From contig NC_056757.1 in the NCBI RefSeq assembly GCF_018687715.1, forward strand, positions 29,369,501 to 29,433,500: 64,000 nucleotides of DNA, read 5' to 3'. Below are positions 46,400-60,857 of the stretch, one piece after another. A program made the position numbers and the translations under genes. The notes beneath the pieces were generated by a model that had not been told where the DNA came from, did no database searches, and was given only the letters and a program-made list of their open reading frames with translations. Each line of letters starts with the position of its first letter. Position 1 is the stretch's first letter. Source of the DNA: Carya illinoinensis (Eukaryota; Streptophyta; Magnoliopsida; Fagales; Juglandaceae).

Positions 46400-47680
46400 T
46401 TTCACTGAAGCTTTCCGTCGCCAATAGCCGCTTCAGCAGCATAAGAAATTTCCATCTCTTTCCACCACTGCACCACAACAGCGGAATTTCCAGAGATGAA
46501 ATCGATTGTGCTGTAAATGTTGCATTCTTGGTAGAATTGTTGATTGACGTGTGCATAGAAGGTGTCGTGGACTGCATAAATGTGACATTGGTAGAAGATT
46601 GATAGGTTCGAGTTTGACATTAGAGTCATTGCCTGATGCTTGATTGTACCCGCATTGTTACGAAACCCCATATCTCGTGCAATGAAGCCCTTCTCTAGGG
46701 GTGGTAATATATTACATGATCCGTTAACTCAACACAAACACGACCCGATAATAGCGGGTTAGGATTTAGTCTTAATGGATTTGGGTCAAAACGGGTTGAC
46801 CGGTTAAGACACGATTGCTTAACGGGTTGATAACGGGTTGATAACGGGTTAACCCGTTATGACACGACAATAAAGTTAAAATTACAATTATACCCTTATA
46901 TCTAAAAGTAAAATTGTTAGAATTTCAATTTCGATATTTTTATTGTTGGATTGTAATTTTAAACTTGTAATTAGTTTTATAATTTTTATAAATATTGTGA
47001 TTTTAAAATTTATATAAAATTATATTAAATTTAATAAGGTCAAACTGATTAATTTCATGTATATTCCACCCATTTACATAAATAGTTTAAAATGGGTCGT
47101 ATTGTATCGTGTTAACCTATTTCATAATATTTATTAATGGGTCAAAACGGGTTGACACGACACGACCCGTTATGTTAATGGGTCGTGTTAGGGTTTGAGA
47201 TTTTGACACGATAAACTTAACGGGTCGGGTTAGGGTTGAGCTATATAGTATAATATACATGCTTTGACACGACACGAATACGACCCGTTAACACGATTTG
47301 ACACCCCTACCCTTGTCCTTGCCAAGCACAGCTCGTGCACGGAAAAAGAAAATATAATTCCTAATAAGTTTGTATTATATATCTCACATTTTAGCATGCA
47401 TATATATATAAAGAATCACTCTAATTATTGTTTGAAAAAATCTAAATTTAAAAAGAGAAACACCGGGAAGTAAGCTCAACAAAAACTCGAAAATAAGCTT
47501 TGCTCCCATGTTCACATATCAGGCTAAATTTTCTGCATAAGATAATGATTGCTATGATCACAAGAAGTCTTACCAAATATTGTGGTTGAAAAAGTTGGCA
47601 TCCTATCCACAAAGTTGAGATCCCCCTATACAATTGTTGCAGTCATTCCATCGCCAACCATCACCACATTCCACTTTTTT
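46400..47680 (-). pseudogene. Pectinesterase pseudogene split by a hAT element
   Basis: Pieces of the pectinesterase catalytic domain occur in order on the minus strand. At about 47675-47575: SEKKWNVVMVGDGMTATIV, a stop, then GDLNFVDRMPTF. At 47345-47310: RAVLGKDKG. At 46695-46400: GFIARDMGFRNNAG, HQAMTL, FYQCHIYAVHDTFYAH, QFYQECNIYSTIDFISGN. The second and third pieces join exactly across the hAT element. Text between the first two pieces is unrelated. After GNSAVV the homology fades. The usual Q in the YQDTLY motif reads H here. The N-terminal part and the C-terminal half are missing, so no enzyme can be made. Confidence 0.85.
46696..47309. mobile_element. hAT-type non-autonomous element in the pectinesterase pseudogene
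   Basis: 614 bp. Ends TAGGGGTGGTAA and TTTGACACCCCTA form the inverted repeat. Flanks CCCTTCTC (46688-46695) and CCCTTGTC (47310-47317) are an 8 bp target duplication with one mismatch. Subterminal regions repeat AACGGGTTGA and ACACGACACGACCCGTTA many times; the middle is AT-rich. No transposase is present. Confidence 0.88.
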
Positions 47681-48581
47681 TCAGATAAATTTTGTTATTT
47701 TGTTGATTTCATCTTTAGAAATTTTGTTGTTGTCCATGGCTTCAAGAGAGACTGAAGTAGGTCTTGGGTTCAGGGGACTTTGAGAGAGATAGAGATGTCT
47801 ATGTCGTAAGGTTTTAGATCTCGTCTAAAGAGAGGGTGGGCAGAGATGTCTGTGTCGCAAGTGGGTGCAAAGGGGGAACGAATGGGTAGTCGTAAATTCA
47901 GATTCGTGCATCTCTGTGAGAGGGAGGAAGATGAGTAAGTTTCAAAATCTCATGTTGTGCATCCACATGATAGTAAAGATGTGAAGCCTGCATGTTGCTT
48001 AAATATTGGCGGGCTGTTATTTGAGAGTGGTTGGACGGATCGGTTCTAAAATTTTCTCTTACAATATTAATCGGCTGAGAGAATAAGGCACCATTTGACA
48101 GTGAAGGAATATGTTTATGTTTAAGTAAGCATTTTAAAAATCTGTAATTAGAAGCTTTTGCTTTTGTTTAGATTCGGCTTGCAAAAGGTCATTGGTAGCT
48201 ATACCATTTATCCATTTTCTAAAGATAAATTACCTTTTTCAAAGGTAATATATAGCATCACACGGTGTGACACGTTATTTATTAAAAAAAATTAAAAATA
48301 CAAACATAAAAGGAATAGAGAAAAATTATTAGAGTTTCAATATTTCTCTTTTTGTGTTTTTTATTTTTTATGTTTTCAGACATTTTTTTTAATAATGGTA
48401 CCATATCAACAGGATAACGTGAACAGTATAACTGGAGCGTCACAATAGCAATAATCTTTTTTATAAATGTAGGCAGACTATTTATTCAATTTAAACCAAA
48501 TTGAGTTGTACAATTAATTAATTCAGCCTAAATGCTAAAACAATTGCATGAGACTGATCACATATGTAATGTTCCAACACT
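47681..48581. other. Intergenic DNA
   Basis: No gene seen. GAGATGTCTxTGTCG occurs twice near 47790 and 47845. Confidence 0.45.
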
Positions 48582-48926
48582 TGTTAGAATAAATCTATGT
48601 ACAAGCTTGATTAATAACAAAAGGTTGAGGTGGAAGTGTAAACTTTTAATATATATATTGGGAGAGAAAATATTAATCTTTATAAAATTTATATATAAAA
48701 ATAATTTTTAAAAAAAAATTATTATTTTTTTAAATTTTAAGGGCCATTTGATTTTGATTGTGCCTCCTACCAACCAAACTTTACCAAAACAAGCTTTATT
48801 ATTAACTAGTTTGATTCCATGAAATTCAAATTAATCCTATTAATAAGGACCAAGTACTTCCAAGTTTGGTATTAGTGATATTGTCTCTCACTTTTAACCG
48901 ATCAATCCAATTCAAAAGCTGATAAC
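48582..48926. repeat. Left copy of ~345 bp direct repeat (possible LTR)
   Basis: TGTTAGAATAAATCTATGTA onward matches 51405-51752 throughout, including ACCAACCAAACTTTACCAAA and CTCACTTTTAACCGATCAAT. The start TGTTA and the partner's end TAACA are inverted as in LTRs, but no 5 bp target duplication is visible. Confidence 0.7.
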
Positions 48927-51404
48927 TTCCCGGCTAGGAAAACCAGCGAAGGAGGGATGGCTCAAAGCATCCTAGCTTCTCTACCCGCAGAGTGGAAGCC
49001 CAGCTTGCCTTTGGTGCCGCTTATTTTGCTTAAGTTTTATTCAACTATAAAAAGAAAAAGAGGGGGCCTAGCCTGTTGGTAAGTAACCCATGGCACCGAC
49101 AGAGACATCTCTTACCCAACGCTCCCACCCCCGAGTGTGCAAAATATATATACAAAGTGCAAACAAAAAAGAGCAAAGTGAACCAGCTTAAAAATAGGCC
49201 GCCAAGGAGAGGCAAGTACTGTGTTCCCAGCTAGGGTTGAAAGTCGAACGGTCCGGACCGGAAAAACCGACCGGACCGGTCATTTTTGGACCGGACCAGA
49301 CCGGACCAAATGAGTCCGGTCCGGTCCCAGTCCAATTTTTAAGGGACCGAAGGTATTCGGTCCGGTCCCAGTCCGGGAGTTTTTCACCCCGGACCGGACC
49401 GAATAGATTAAAAAAAAAAATTATTATTTATATAATAGTTGAATTACTAATAGTCTAATACTAATACAATTATATAGTTATACTAATTATAAATTCATAA
49501 TAACTAAATCATTGTAAGTCTATAACTATATTATATATATTTAGTATCAATGTATTACTATATTCTTTAATATATAACTATTAACTATAATATATAGTAC
49601 TAGTATAACCGATCAAAAAAAAATATAGTACTAGTATATATATTAATGTATTAACATATTATAAAAGTTATAGTATAAATTATAATATATCATATATTTA
49701 TAAATTTATAATAGTATTAGTATAGTTAACTTAATATATAATATGTTAGCATTAAATCACTATAACTACATAGAATATTAGTAATAAGAGTATTACTATT
49801 ATTTAATATAATATTATATTATCACTATCATTACATATATTTATTAGTTATAGTATTAGTACTAATAGACTAATAGTATTAGTTATTAATATTACATATA
49901 GTTACATATATTACTATTATTACTATTATTATTACATGATATAGTTACATATATAATTATCACTATTACTAATATATATAATAGTATAGTATATGTATAT
50001 ATATTAAATATGTCACAATATAATTACATAAGTATTAAACAAAATGTCATTGAAAAAAAAAAAAAAAAACTCATAGGGTGGACCGAACGGACCGGACCAG
50101 ACCGAATTCACCCCTATTCCCAGCAGACTTGCCTTGACCCTTGTCCTCGCAAGCTAAGCAAACAAGGGGTCTGGGCCCCACTGACTCTTCAGATTGGCCA
50201 GCAAGAAACAAAGAGAGGACTATAAAGTAAAACACACAATAGAGTAGTGAAGAAAAATATTTGTTTATTGATGATTAAAGGCTTTACAAAGTGAACGAAG
50301 ATTGCTGCTTTTTACAAGGAAAAAAAAGGGCAGACACAAACAACTAAAAAAGGAAAAACATATCGGCAGGGTCATCTAGAAGCGTGCGATCCCTCATCTA
50401 TGCACGCTCCCTCATCTACTCTGAAGCACCTTCACAAACCAAACTAACAAGAGGTAGTGTCCCGTTGAGCACTGTAATTTCAACCCTTCAACACTAGCCA
50501 ATCCACCTCCACCTACGCCTCCAAAAGCGGCTGATTATCCTATTAAGCATTCTCCGCCAATCCTTATTACCTCGACTTCTTCTCATTTGTCAAGCACGGC
50601 CCCACCACCAGACCCAATTGCGATCTTAGTGATTGCTCTGAGCAATAGAGTGAATGGGCGGCTGACATTGCTGGTTCAAACGTCATCCATTTCATCGAGG
50701 ACGACATGTTGTCTGAAAAGGCTGGGGTACAGTACCATTAGCAGAAAAACCGTCATTCAAGCAAATCATTTTCTGGTAAAAGTGGCAGATAGGGGCCCCT
50801 ACTATCACAACGTATCGATAACACCCAAGGAACTCATTGTCTACCTGACTAAAAGTGATGGCTGAGCTACCCCCGCCCGAACTAATGAGGAAAGAACGAC
50901 AATTCAAGGTGACAATCAAGTTTTCTTCTAAAGCCTAGTCTTCACCATTTGCCATTTGCAGGAGTTTTTGAGGTATAAGTGCTGAGTCGGCCTTGACAGG
51001 AGCTCTCCCCCTTTGTCTATTCTCTTTCTCCTCCACGTGAGGACCTTCATCCAAGCCTGAATATTCTTAGCGCAGTTAGCCCCTTTAGGAGTCACCAGGG
51101 ACCTGACTCCTCAGTCATCCTTCACAATGCCCTGAATAGCTTGAGCGGAGTATTCCAGCCTGTTGGCCTCCCCAGCAGGCAACTTTCACCCCTTGTCAAG
51201 CACAGTGGAGAAATGCCAACCCCATCCTTTCGCCCTATTGGATTGCGGCTCAAGGTGAGCCAATGTCTGGATAAAACATGAATTGCACATAAGAATGTGA
51301 GTAAGGAGAAACTTGTGAGTGATAAGGGCAAGGAGCCCGAACCTAACCTTCTCCTAAGCACGCCGCTGAATGACACGGTAGCACACCAAGACCTTGAGTG
51401 CATT
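48927..51404. other. Non-coding interior between direct repeats
   Basis: About 2.5 kb, less AT-rich than its surroundings at both ends (48930-49230 and 50100-51400). No gag, pol or host protein was recognised on either strand; the longest frame (50587-50865) has no familiar content. If the flanks are LTRs, this would be a non-autonomous (LARD-like) element. A hAT element (49232-50116) is inserted into it. Confidence 0.45.
49232..50116. mobile_element. hAT-type element with GGTCCGGACC repeats
   Basis: 885 bp. Ends TAGGGTTGAAAG and GAATTCACCCCTA are inverted. A perfect 8 bp target duplication TTCCCAGC lies at 49224-49231 and 50117-50124. Both subterminal parts are dense in GGACCGGACC/GGTCCGGTCC words; the middle (49440-50050) is a TATA/ATTA low-complexity stretch. 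No transposase is encoded. Confidence 0.9.
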
Positions 51405-51752
51405 TGGGTAGAATAAATCTATGTACAAGCTTGATTAATAACAAAAGGTTGAGGTGGAAGTGTAAACTTTTAAATTTATATACAAGGGGAGTAAATATTA
51501 ATCTTTATAAAATATATATAACTAATTTTTTTAAATAATATTTTTTATCTTTTTTTTTTTTAATTTTAGGTGGCCATTTGATTCTAGCCGTCTCCTACCA
51601 ACCAAACTTTACCAAAACAAACTTTATTATTAAGCAATTTGATTCCATGAAATTCAAATTAATCCTATTAACACGGACCACTTACTTCCAAGTTTGGTAT
51701 TAGTGATGACGTCTCTCACTTTTAACCGATCAATCAAATTCAAAAGTTAACA
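51405..51752. repeat. Right copy of ~345 bp direct repeat (possible LTR)
   Basis: Begins TGGGTAGAATAAATCTATGT and ends CAAAAGTTAACA; collinear with 48582-48926 with scattered differences. Confidence 0.7.
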
Positions 51753-53650
51753 GATGACATGATTTGATCAGTAAGATAAATTTTAAATTTAAATATTTTA
51801 TAAATAAAATAATATTTTTTTGTGAAAAAATAATAATATTTTAATAGTTTAAAGAGTGTATATTTCATATCAACTTATAAATAGTATAGCTTTATTTATC
51901 TTTTGGAGACTGAATTTCAATTTGAATGGTTGCTAAAAATAGTCTAAATATTGAAACTCTAATTAAAACAAATAATAAAAAAAGGAAAATTCTTTTTGCA
52001 AGTAGATTTGGGTACTAAATCGTGCACCAATACTAATATGTAAAGCATCCATTTAATGAAATGGTAAGAATTGAAGATGCAAGTGATTTTTATGAGATAG
52101 ATGATCTTTTATTTTCTCAATTTTATTTTTAAATTTTTTTAATAAAAGAATTGGTGATACGCGATTTAGTGTACCAAATTGCTGGTACCGAGTAAGGCTA
52201 TAAAAAACCAGAAAATCTGCACAGCAGGCTTACATTTTTTCACACTATTGAAAAATGTGAATTTACTATTTTACCTTCTGTTATTTTACACTGGTATGTT
52301 AGGTATGAGGCTGCTGTGTAGCAGTGCTTATAAAAAAACTTACTTTTGCGCATGTACATTGGCAAGTGTGCAAAATTAGGGAGTTAGAATAAATTAATCT
52401 AACTTTAAAATGATAATGCTAAATATAATTATGACTTATGCAAACTCTATATAATCTTTTTTGAAAGATGATAATTTTATTTGAAATATTTGTATCACAT
52501 TATTTATGTGTTATAATTTAATTTTTAAAATTTTAAATCTTAGTAAATTTTATGTATTATTTGTGGCTCACTCTAATACCTAAAGTAAATGATTAAAATA
52601 ACACTCTAAACAAAGACACAAATATACAAATTAGATAAATGATTTATATAAATTTTAAATAGACAAATTTTATACAAGTTTTTATAAAAAAGTGAGCCAA
52701 ACATAAAAAAAAAAAATTAAAAATTATTATTTATTAACAATATCAATTCTTTTATAAAGAGCTTATACGAAATTTATCTATCTGCAACTTCATCTAACGT
52801 TAGAGCATTAGTAGTGGCCTAGCCAAAGTCAAATTTTATCTGGCCAAACTATAGCTAAGTTACTTAAAAATCTCTTACACTAGCTCAACAATTTTACTTT
52901 AATTTTAGTCATCCTATTTCTAGCCTAATTGTTGGCCAAATAATATTTTGATCATAAAATAATTTTCCTATTTCTATTTTCATCACGCGTCACACTTAGA
53001 GAAACAAAATATCGATCACTGTTGTTGTAGTTTCCAAAAAATTTTTCGTTTTTTTTTTAATAAGCTTATGCTATTTGATGTTTATTACCACAACAAATTT
53101 CTCTAATTATATTATTTTTTTAAAAAATTTTAATAACTTAATGAACATTTTCTAATCTTTTTAAATCATGAAATTAGATCAAAAAGGTTTTATAGTTGTT
53201 ATTTTCCTATTCTGTCTTCCATTTTTCAAGTTGATTTTGTATTGAAATTTTCTTAATTGAAATTTTAAAGTTCAGAGAATCATATTTGGTAGAAATAGAT
53301 TAGATAATTAATATTTTAATAGAATATTGATAAATTTTAAAATTTATTATTTGATATTATTAAAAAATGATTAGTTAAATTTATAAAAAAATAAATTTTT
53401 AATTAAATTTGAGCTAAATTTTGATTAAGCCACTAATAATGCTGTTGCCCTGAAAAATTTCAGCGTCATTCCGAAGTAACCCCGTTGAGAATCCCGATTC
53501 CCCGTCTCAGCGCGTGACCCACCGTTTCTAATATCAGCGGCTACATACAACGCTGGAATTTTCAAAACCTTCAATGTGGGCGCGTGACAAGTTTACTGTT
53601 TCACTCTCTCTCTCCAACCTCTATTAAGGATATTATTATTTTTTTAAATA
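51753..53650. other. AT-rich intergenic DNA upstream of GAPC
   Basis: No gene seen. 51985-52195 looks like a MITE: GCAAGTAGATTTGGGTACTA and AATCGTGCACCAATACTAAT near the left are echoed in reverse near the right (GGTGATACGCGATTTAGTGT, ACCAAATTGCTGGTACCGAG). A relative is at 61697-61825. Confidence 0.5.
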
Positions 53651-53808
53651 GAAATAATATTTATAATTATGATTGTATAAATAATATATAATTATTTTAA
53701 AAAAATAAATTAATATAAGATTCAGATAAAAATTTTTTAATTATAAATCTTATTTTTTTTAAAATAATTACGATGCTTTTGTAATTTTACGACCGTAGGT
53801 AACATTTC
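53651..53808. mobile_element. Palindromic MITE abutting the GAPC TATA box
   Basis: Left end GAAATAATATTTATAATTAT; reverse complement of right end GAAATGTTACCTACGGTCG, continuing GTAAAATTAC against GATTGTATAA. The interior has the AATAATTA/TTTTTTAAA style of related copies at about 360-540, 19040-19210 and 36345-36510. It ends directly before TATAAATA. Confidence 0.65.
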
Positions 53809-53816
53809 TATAAATA
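53809..53816 (+). promoter_or_regulatory. TATA box of GAPC
   Basis: TATAAATA, 120 bp upstream of the ATG and followed by a CT-rich leader (CTCACTCTCTTCTCTCAG), typical of strongly expressed plant housekeeping genes. Confidence 0.75.
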
Positions 53817-53928
53817 ACCACACCAATCGCACACTCACCGTATCTGTGTTAAATCTCACTCTCTTCTCTCAGTTTCTACTTTTTCCCCATCTCAGCTCTC
53901 AATTCTGCGCCGTCTTCCCCCGATCGCC

Positions 53929-56858
<2,930 letters not shown>

Positions 56859-58700
56859 AGCAAAACTTGAATATTCGAGTGATATTTTGGTTTATGGAGT
56901 TGAGGGTTTAGTTACTAGTGTGTCACTCCGTTTGGAGTTTGGAATAAAACCCTCCGAGTCTTATTGCTGTATTCTGTCAAACTTTTGCTCGTGGTAGGTC
57001 TCTGTTGGATGTTTTGACTACTAGTGTATCGGAAGCAGTAGACCTGTACAAGCTAATGTAAGGCATTTCATGGTTTTCATATGAATGTGTTTGCACTTTC
57101 CTTTGATGCTTGCTCCTACACTTTGCCAACATTCTTTTTGTGATACCAACTCTGTAATTCCCATTAGTAGCCAGCACCAAACATAACTGCTAGATTGGTA
57201 ATTTCCAAATGATGCGTGAGAATGTTTGAATATGGAATTGAAGCAGAGCTTAGTTTATGGAACCATTAAAGGCTTGAACTGTGTTTCATGCATGTACTTA
57301 ACTTGAAGAAAAAAGAAGTCGCTAATAATGCACTAGCTTGTGTTCTCGAGAGTATACTTTGCGGTGTGTTTGCAGCAGTCCATGTCTCTTGATTGAGCCA
57401 AGAAACATAGGCCTGAAAATATGGTCTATTGCCTCTTTTTTTTTTTTTGGTTTTATCCACCCGCTTTACACATAAGTGTGTTAATGCGTCATTTATAATG
57501 AGATAATTAAAATATTAATTACTTTTTAGTATAGCTAACGTGGAAATGACGTTCTCATTGGATTTAGAGAGTTTTATTTCATCGTTACAATTTTTTTTAA
57601 GTACTTACACAATATGGTAATCAATTCAATTTTTTTAAATTTTAATTTAATTTTTTTAAATCTTAAAATAATAATAATACTAAAAAATAATATCGGACAA
57701 TATTCTATATAATTTTTAACTTCCATCTAAACCAATTCATCTCTTCTCTAAATCCATTTTAATTTATAAATAGATTTTTACATCTATTCCTATGTTAATG
57801 TGTTGTAATGTCAGAAATTTATTGAGGCCAAAAGAACAATTTGGTTTTGAATTCCCTCAAGAAATATTGCTATCTATATTGTGTTGTTAGAATTGAAGGA
57901 TGTTAAATTAAAGGTTATTGAGAAGCTATAAATGTTTTTGAGTTGAGAGTGTTGGGAATATAGCTTACAAAGAAGAGAAGTTTTTAGTTTGGAGGAAAGA
58001 ATATGGATGAATTGAATGTGGTAAGCAATGAGTTGCCGGTTCCACTCAATGAAAATTCCCTAGAAGCTGATCAAACTACCCACAAAAGAACAAAATCCAC
58101 TACATTTCCCACGAACTGAAGTTTCTTATCGAGTCCGTCACCTTCGTTACATTATCCTTGTATGCTTTCTATCCGACTTTTTCACTTCCATACAAAAACG
58201 CACCCCAAAAATCTGCGATCAGGGTGGTCGTTCTTGTTTTGTTATCTTGTGCAGATACTTTGGCCTCCATGTGTACTGTTCACACATTCCTAAAGCTCGT
58301 TGTTTTTGTCTTTGTTTTCTTGGCTTCGTTTGGTTGGTAATGGCTATCTTTGCTTCCTCGTTATAACTCCCGATTCTCGTATCCATATTCTCGTTGCAAA
58401 TATCTAGTGGGTTTTCTTTTTGTTCTCTCAATCAATATCAAACGGGTTTGTTATTCTGTGTTTCAGATAACCATCTTCTTCAAACTCTTTAATCTCTTTC
58501 TCTCTAATCTTGCTTTCTTTTTCTTTCTTTTCTAAAAGACTTCTTGTTCAGTTTTGTAAGTGTTCTCTATTCACTTTAGAGGTTCTGTTTGTTATAGTTT
58601 GATTCTTTTTCGGGATTCCTCAAGATTTTCGCTTTTCCAAGACTTTCCCATCTTAAAGACTTTGCCTCTCTGATCATTCTTTGGTCAATTCCAGTCTGTT
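56859..58700. other. GAPC 3' region and ankyrin-gene upstream region
   Basis: GAPC 3' UTR to about 57000. About 57585-57745 is a decayed Tourist-like MITE (ATAATAATACTAAAAAATAA, CATCTAAACCAATTCATCTC). 58140-58700 is T/C-rich and probably promoter and leader of the ankyrin gene. No other gene seen. Confidence 0.5.
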
Positions 58701-60672
58701 ATGCCGCCTTCTTACTTCCCTCTTAGGTGGGAGAGCACCGGAGACAAGTGGTGGTATGCTTCTCCCATTGATTGGGCAGCGGCCAATGGCCTCTATGAAC
58801 TGGTCAGGGAGCTTCTCCACCTTGACTCCAATCTCCTCATTAAGCTCACATCCCTTCGTCGAATCCGCCGCCTCGAGACAGTCTGGGACGATGAAGCTCA
58901 GTTCGAAGATGTTGCCAAATGTCGCTCTCATGTTGCTAGAAAACTTCTCCTCGATTGTGAAACAAAGAGGGGTCATAACTCTCTCATTAGAGCTGGCTAT
59001 GGCGGTTGGCTTCTGTACTCTGCTGCCTCGGCTGGGGATGTGGATTTTCTGAAGGAATTGCTAGAGAGAAACCCTCTGCTTGTCTTTGGAGAGGGAGAAT
59101 ATGGGGTTACTGAGATATTCTATGCTGCAGCGAAGAGCAAGAATTCTGAGGTTGTCAGACTGTTGCTTGATTTTGCATTTTCACCAAGGTGTTTACTTAA
59201 CAGTGGAGGTGAATTTGAGGCGCAGTTGGGTAATATTGGCGCAGAATGTTGGGGGGAGATGATGAACCGGGCTGTTCATGCTGCGGCTAGAGGAGGGAAT
59301 TTGGAGATGTTAAGGCTGCTTCTTGCTGATTGTTCTGATGTTTTAATGTACAGGGATGCTCAGGGATCTACAATCTTGAATACAGCCTCTGGCGGAGGGC
59401 AGGTTGAGGTAGGGCTTCCTATCTTTATATACTTGTCAGATGCTTTAGCCATTAATTCATGCATCCCAATGGTTTAGTACTTGTAATACAGCATCTACCC
59501 TACTTATTGACAAAAACACACCGGTCGTATGGAAACCTTGCATTGGCTACATAAAAAACTGTCGAGTGTTTTAACTTGAACCCATGAAACCTGTTACTCC
59601 TTTTGCTATACTGAAGATCAAAGTTCTAATGCAGGTAGTAAAGGATCTAGTAGCATCCTATGATATTATCACCTCTACAGATAATCAAGGGAATACAGCA
59701 CTACACGTGGCTGCTTACAGGGGTTACTTACCCGTGGTAGAGGCCCTGATTCTTGCATCTCCATCACTAGCCTCCTTAAAAAACAACTATGGCGATACTT
59801 TTCTACACATGGCAGTGGATGGTTTTAGGACCCCGAGTTTCCGAAGACTGGACCGGCATATTGACCTCATGAAGCAGTTGTTATGTGGTAAGATCGTGAA
59901 CATGGAGGACATCATCAATGTCAGAAACAATGGCGGAAGAACTGTGCTTCACATGGCAGTAACTGAAAACATTCACTCTAATCTGGTTAAGCTACTCATG
60001 AACGTCCCATCTATCGGGTTGAACATCCAGGATGCCAATGGGATGACCCCTCTGGATATTCTCAAGCAAAGGCCAAGATCAGCATCTTCTGATATTGTAA
60101 TAAAGCAGTTGATTTCTGCTGGGGGAATCTCCAACTGTGAGGATCGTAGGGCAAGAAGCGCCCTTGTTTCCCAACTAAAAATGCAGAGTGTTGGGAACAG
60201 AACTCCTGGAACTTGTTTCAGAGTCCCTGATGCAGAGATATTATTGTGCGTTGATCAGTCGAGCAATAAGAAGGCAGGTTCTGTAAATTATGGTGCAGGG
60301 CGCCTGAAGCTCCTGCTCCAGTGGCCCAGCAGGAAAGAGAAGAATGCTGCAGGGAGCAGAGAGTTTAGAGATGATTATGATTCTCTGGAATCATCGTTCA
60401 GTATATCTAGAAACATGGAAGATAGTCTAATCCCACTTCGACAGAAGTACTCACAATCATCATCCTTTCCAAACAATCATACAAGGACATTTTCTCTTGG
60501 GGGTGATCATCCAAGCCCATCCTCCAAAAAAAACTACAGACTGAGTTCCTTCGATAAGGGGTTGATGAACCAGTACTTCTGTTTTGGTGCTCAAGGCCTT
60601 GCTGTGGAAGATTCAGTTCGCTGTGTGCAGCCGGATAAGTATCACAAGCGTCCAAGCTCTCTAGTAGCTTGA
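58701..60672 (+). CDS. Ankyrin-repeat protein, two exons
   Basis: Exons 58701-59408 and 59635-60672 (GTAGGG..TGCAG intron) give 1746 nt, 581 aa. A plant ankyrin family member with conserved N-terminus (PLRWESTGDKWWYASPIDWA). Ankyrin-like helices are seen at PIDWAAANGLYELVRELL (22-39), LLYSAASAGDVDFLKELL (about 104-121), EIFYAAAKSKNSEVVRLLL (133-151), AVHAAARGGNLEMLRLLL, ILNTASGGGQVEVVKDLV (spanning the exon junction), GNTALHVAAYRGYLPVVEAL (255), GDTFLHMAVDGF (289), GRTVLHMAVTENIHSNLVKLL (337) and GMTPLDI (372). Residues about 390-581 form a Ser/Arg-rich tail without recognised domain. There are no membrane segments, unlike the ACD6/ITN1 group. It probably mediates protein binding; partner unknown. 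Confidence 0.9.
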
Positions 60673-60707
60673 TTTGACTGTACTAAAAGAGAACTTCGAC
60701 AGATATA

Positions 60708-60857
60708 AAGAGATTATATAAAAGTAAATTTACAAACTAACGTAGTTTCATAAGATCCGTTAGTTCTACTTTACAATAAAAATAACTTTACAATTTGATG
60801 TATTACATCAAATCACATCAGTTTATGATTTACTTTTATATAATTCTTTTATGACTT
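60708..60857. mobile_element. Palindromic MITE in the ankyrin gene 3' region
   Basis: Left AGAGATTATATAAAAGTAAA; right reverse complement GTCATAAAAGAATTATATAA then AAGTAAATCATAAACTGATG against ACAAACTAACGTAG. It starts 36 bp after the stop codon, so it probably lies within the 3' UTR. Related AT-rich text recurs at 61340-61640. Confidence 0.7.

Noticed and set aside
49232..49430. Proline/glycine-rich plus-strand frame (GPDQTGP-type repeats)
   Set aside because: Arises from GGTCCGGACC repeats of the hAT element end, not a gene.
50587..50865. 92-codon plus-strand frame between the direct repeats
   Set aside because: The fragment KTVIQANHFLVKV briefly suggested a cystatin, but the QxVxG loop and flanking motifs are absent.
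58674..58976. Minus-strand frame opposite the ankyrin gene
   Set aside because: Shadow of a well-supported ankyrin exon.
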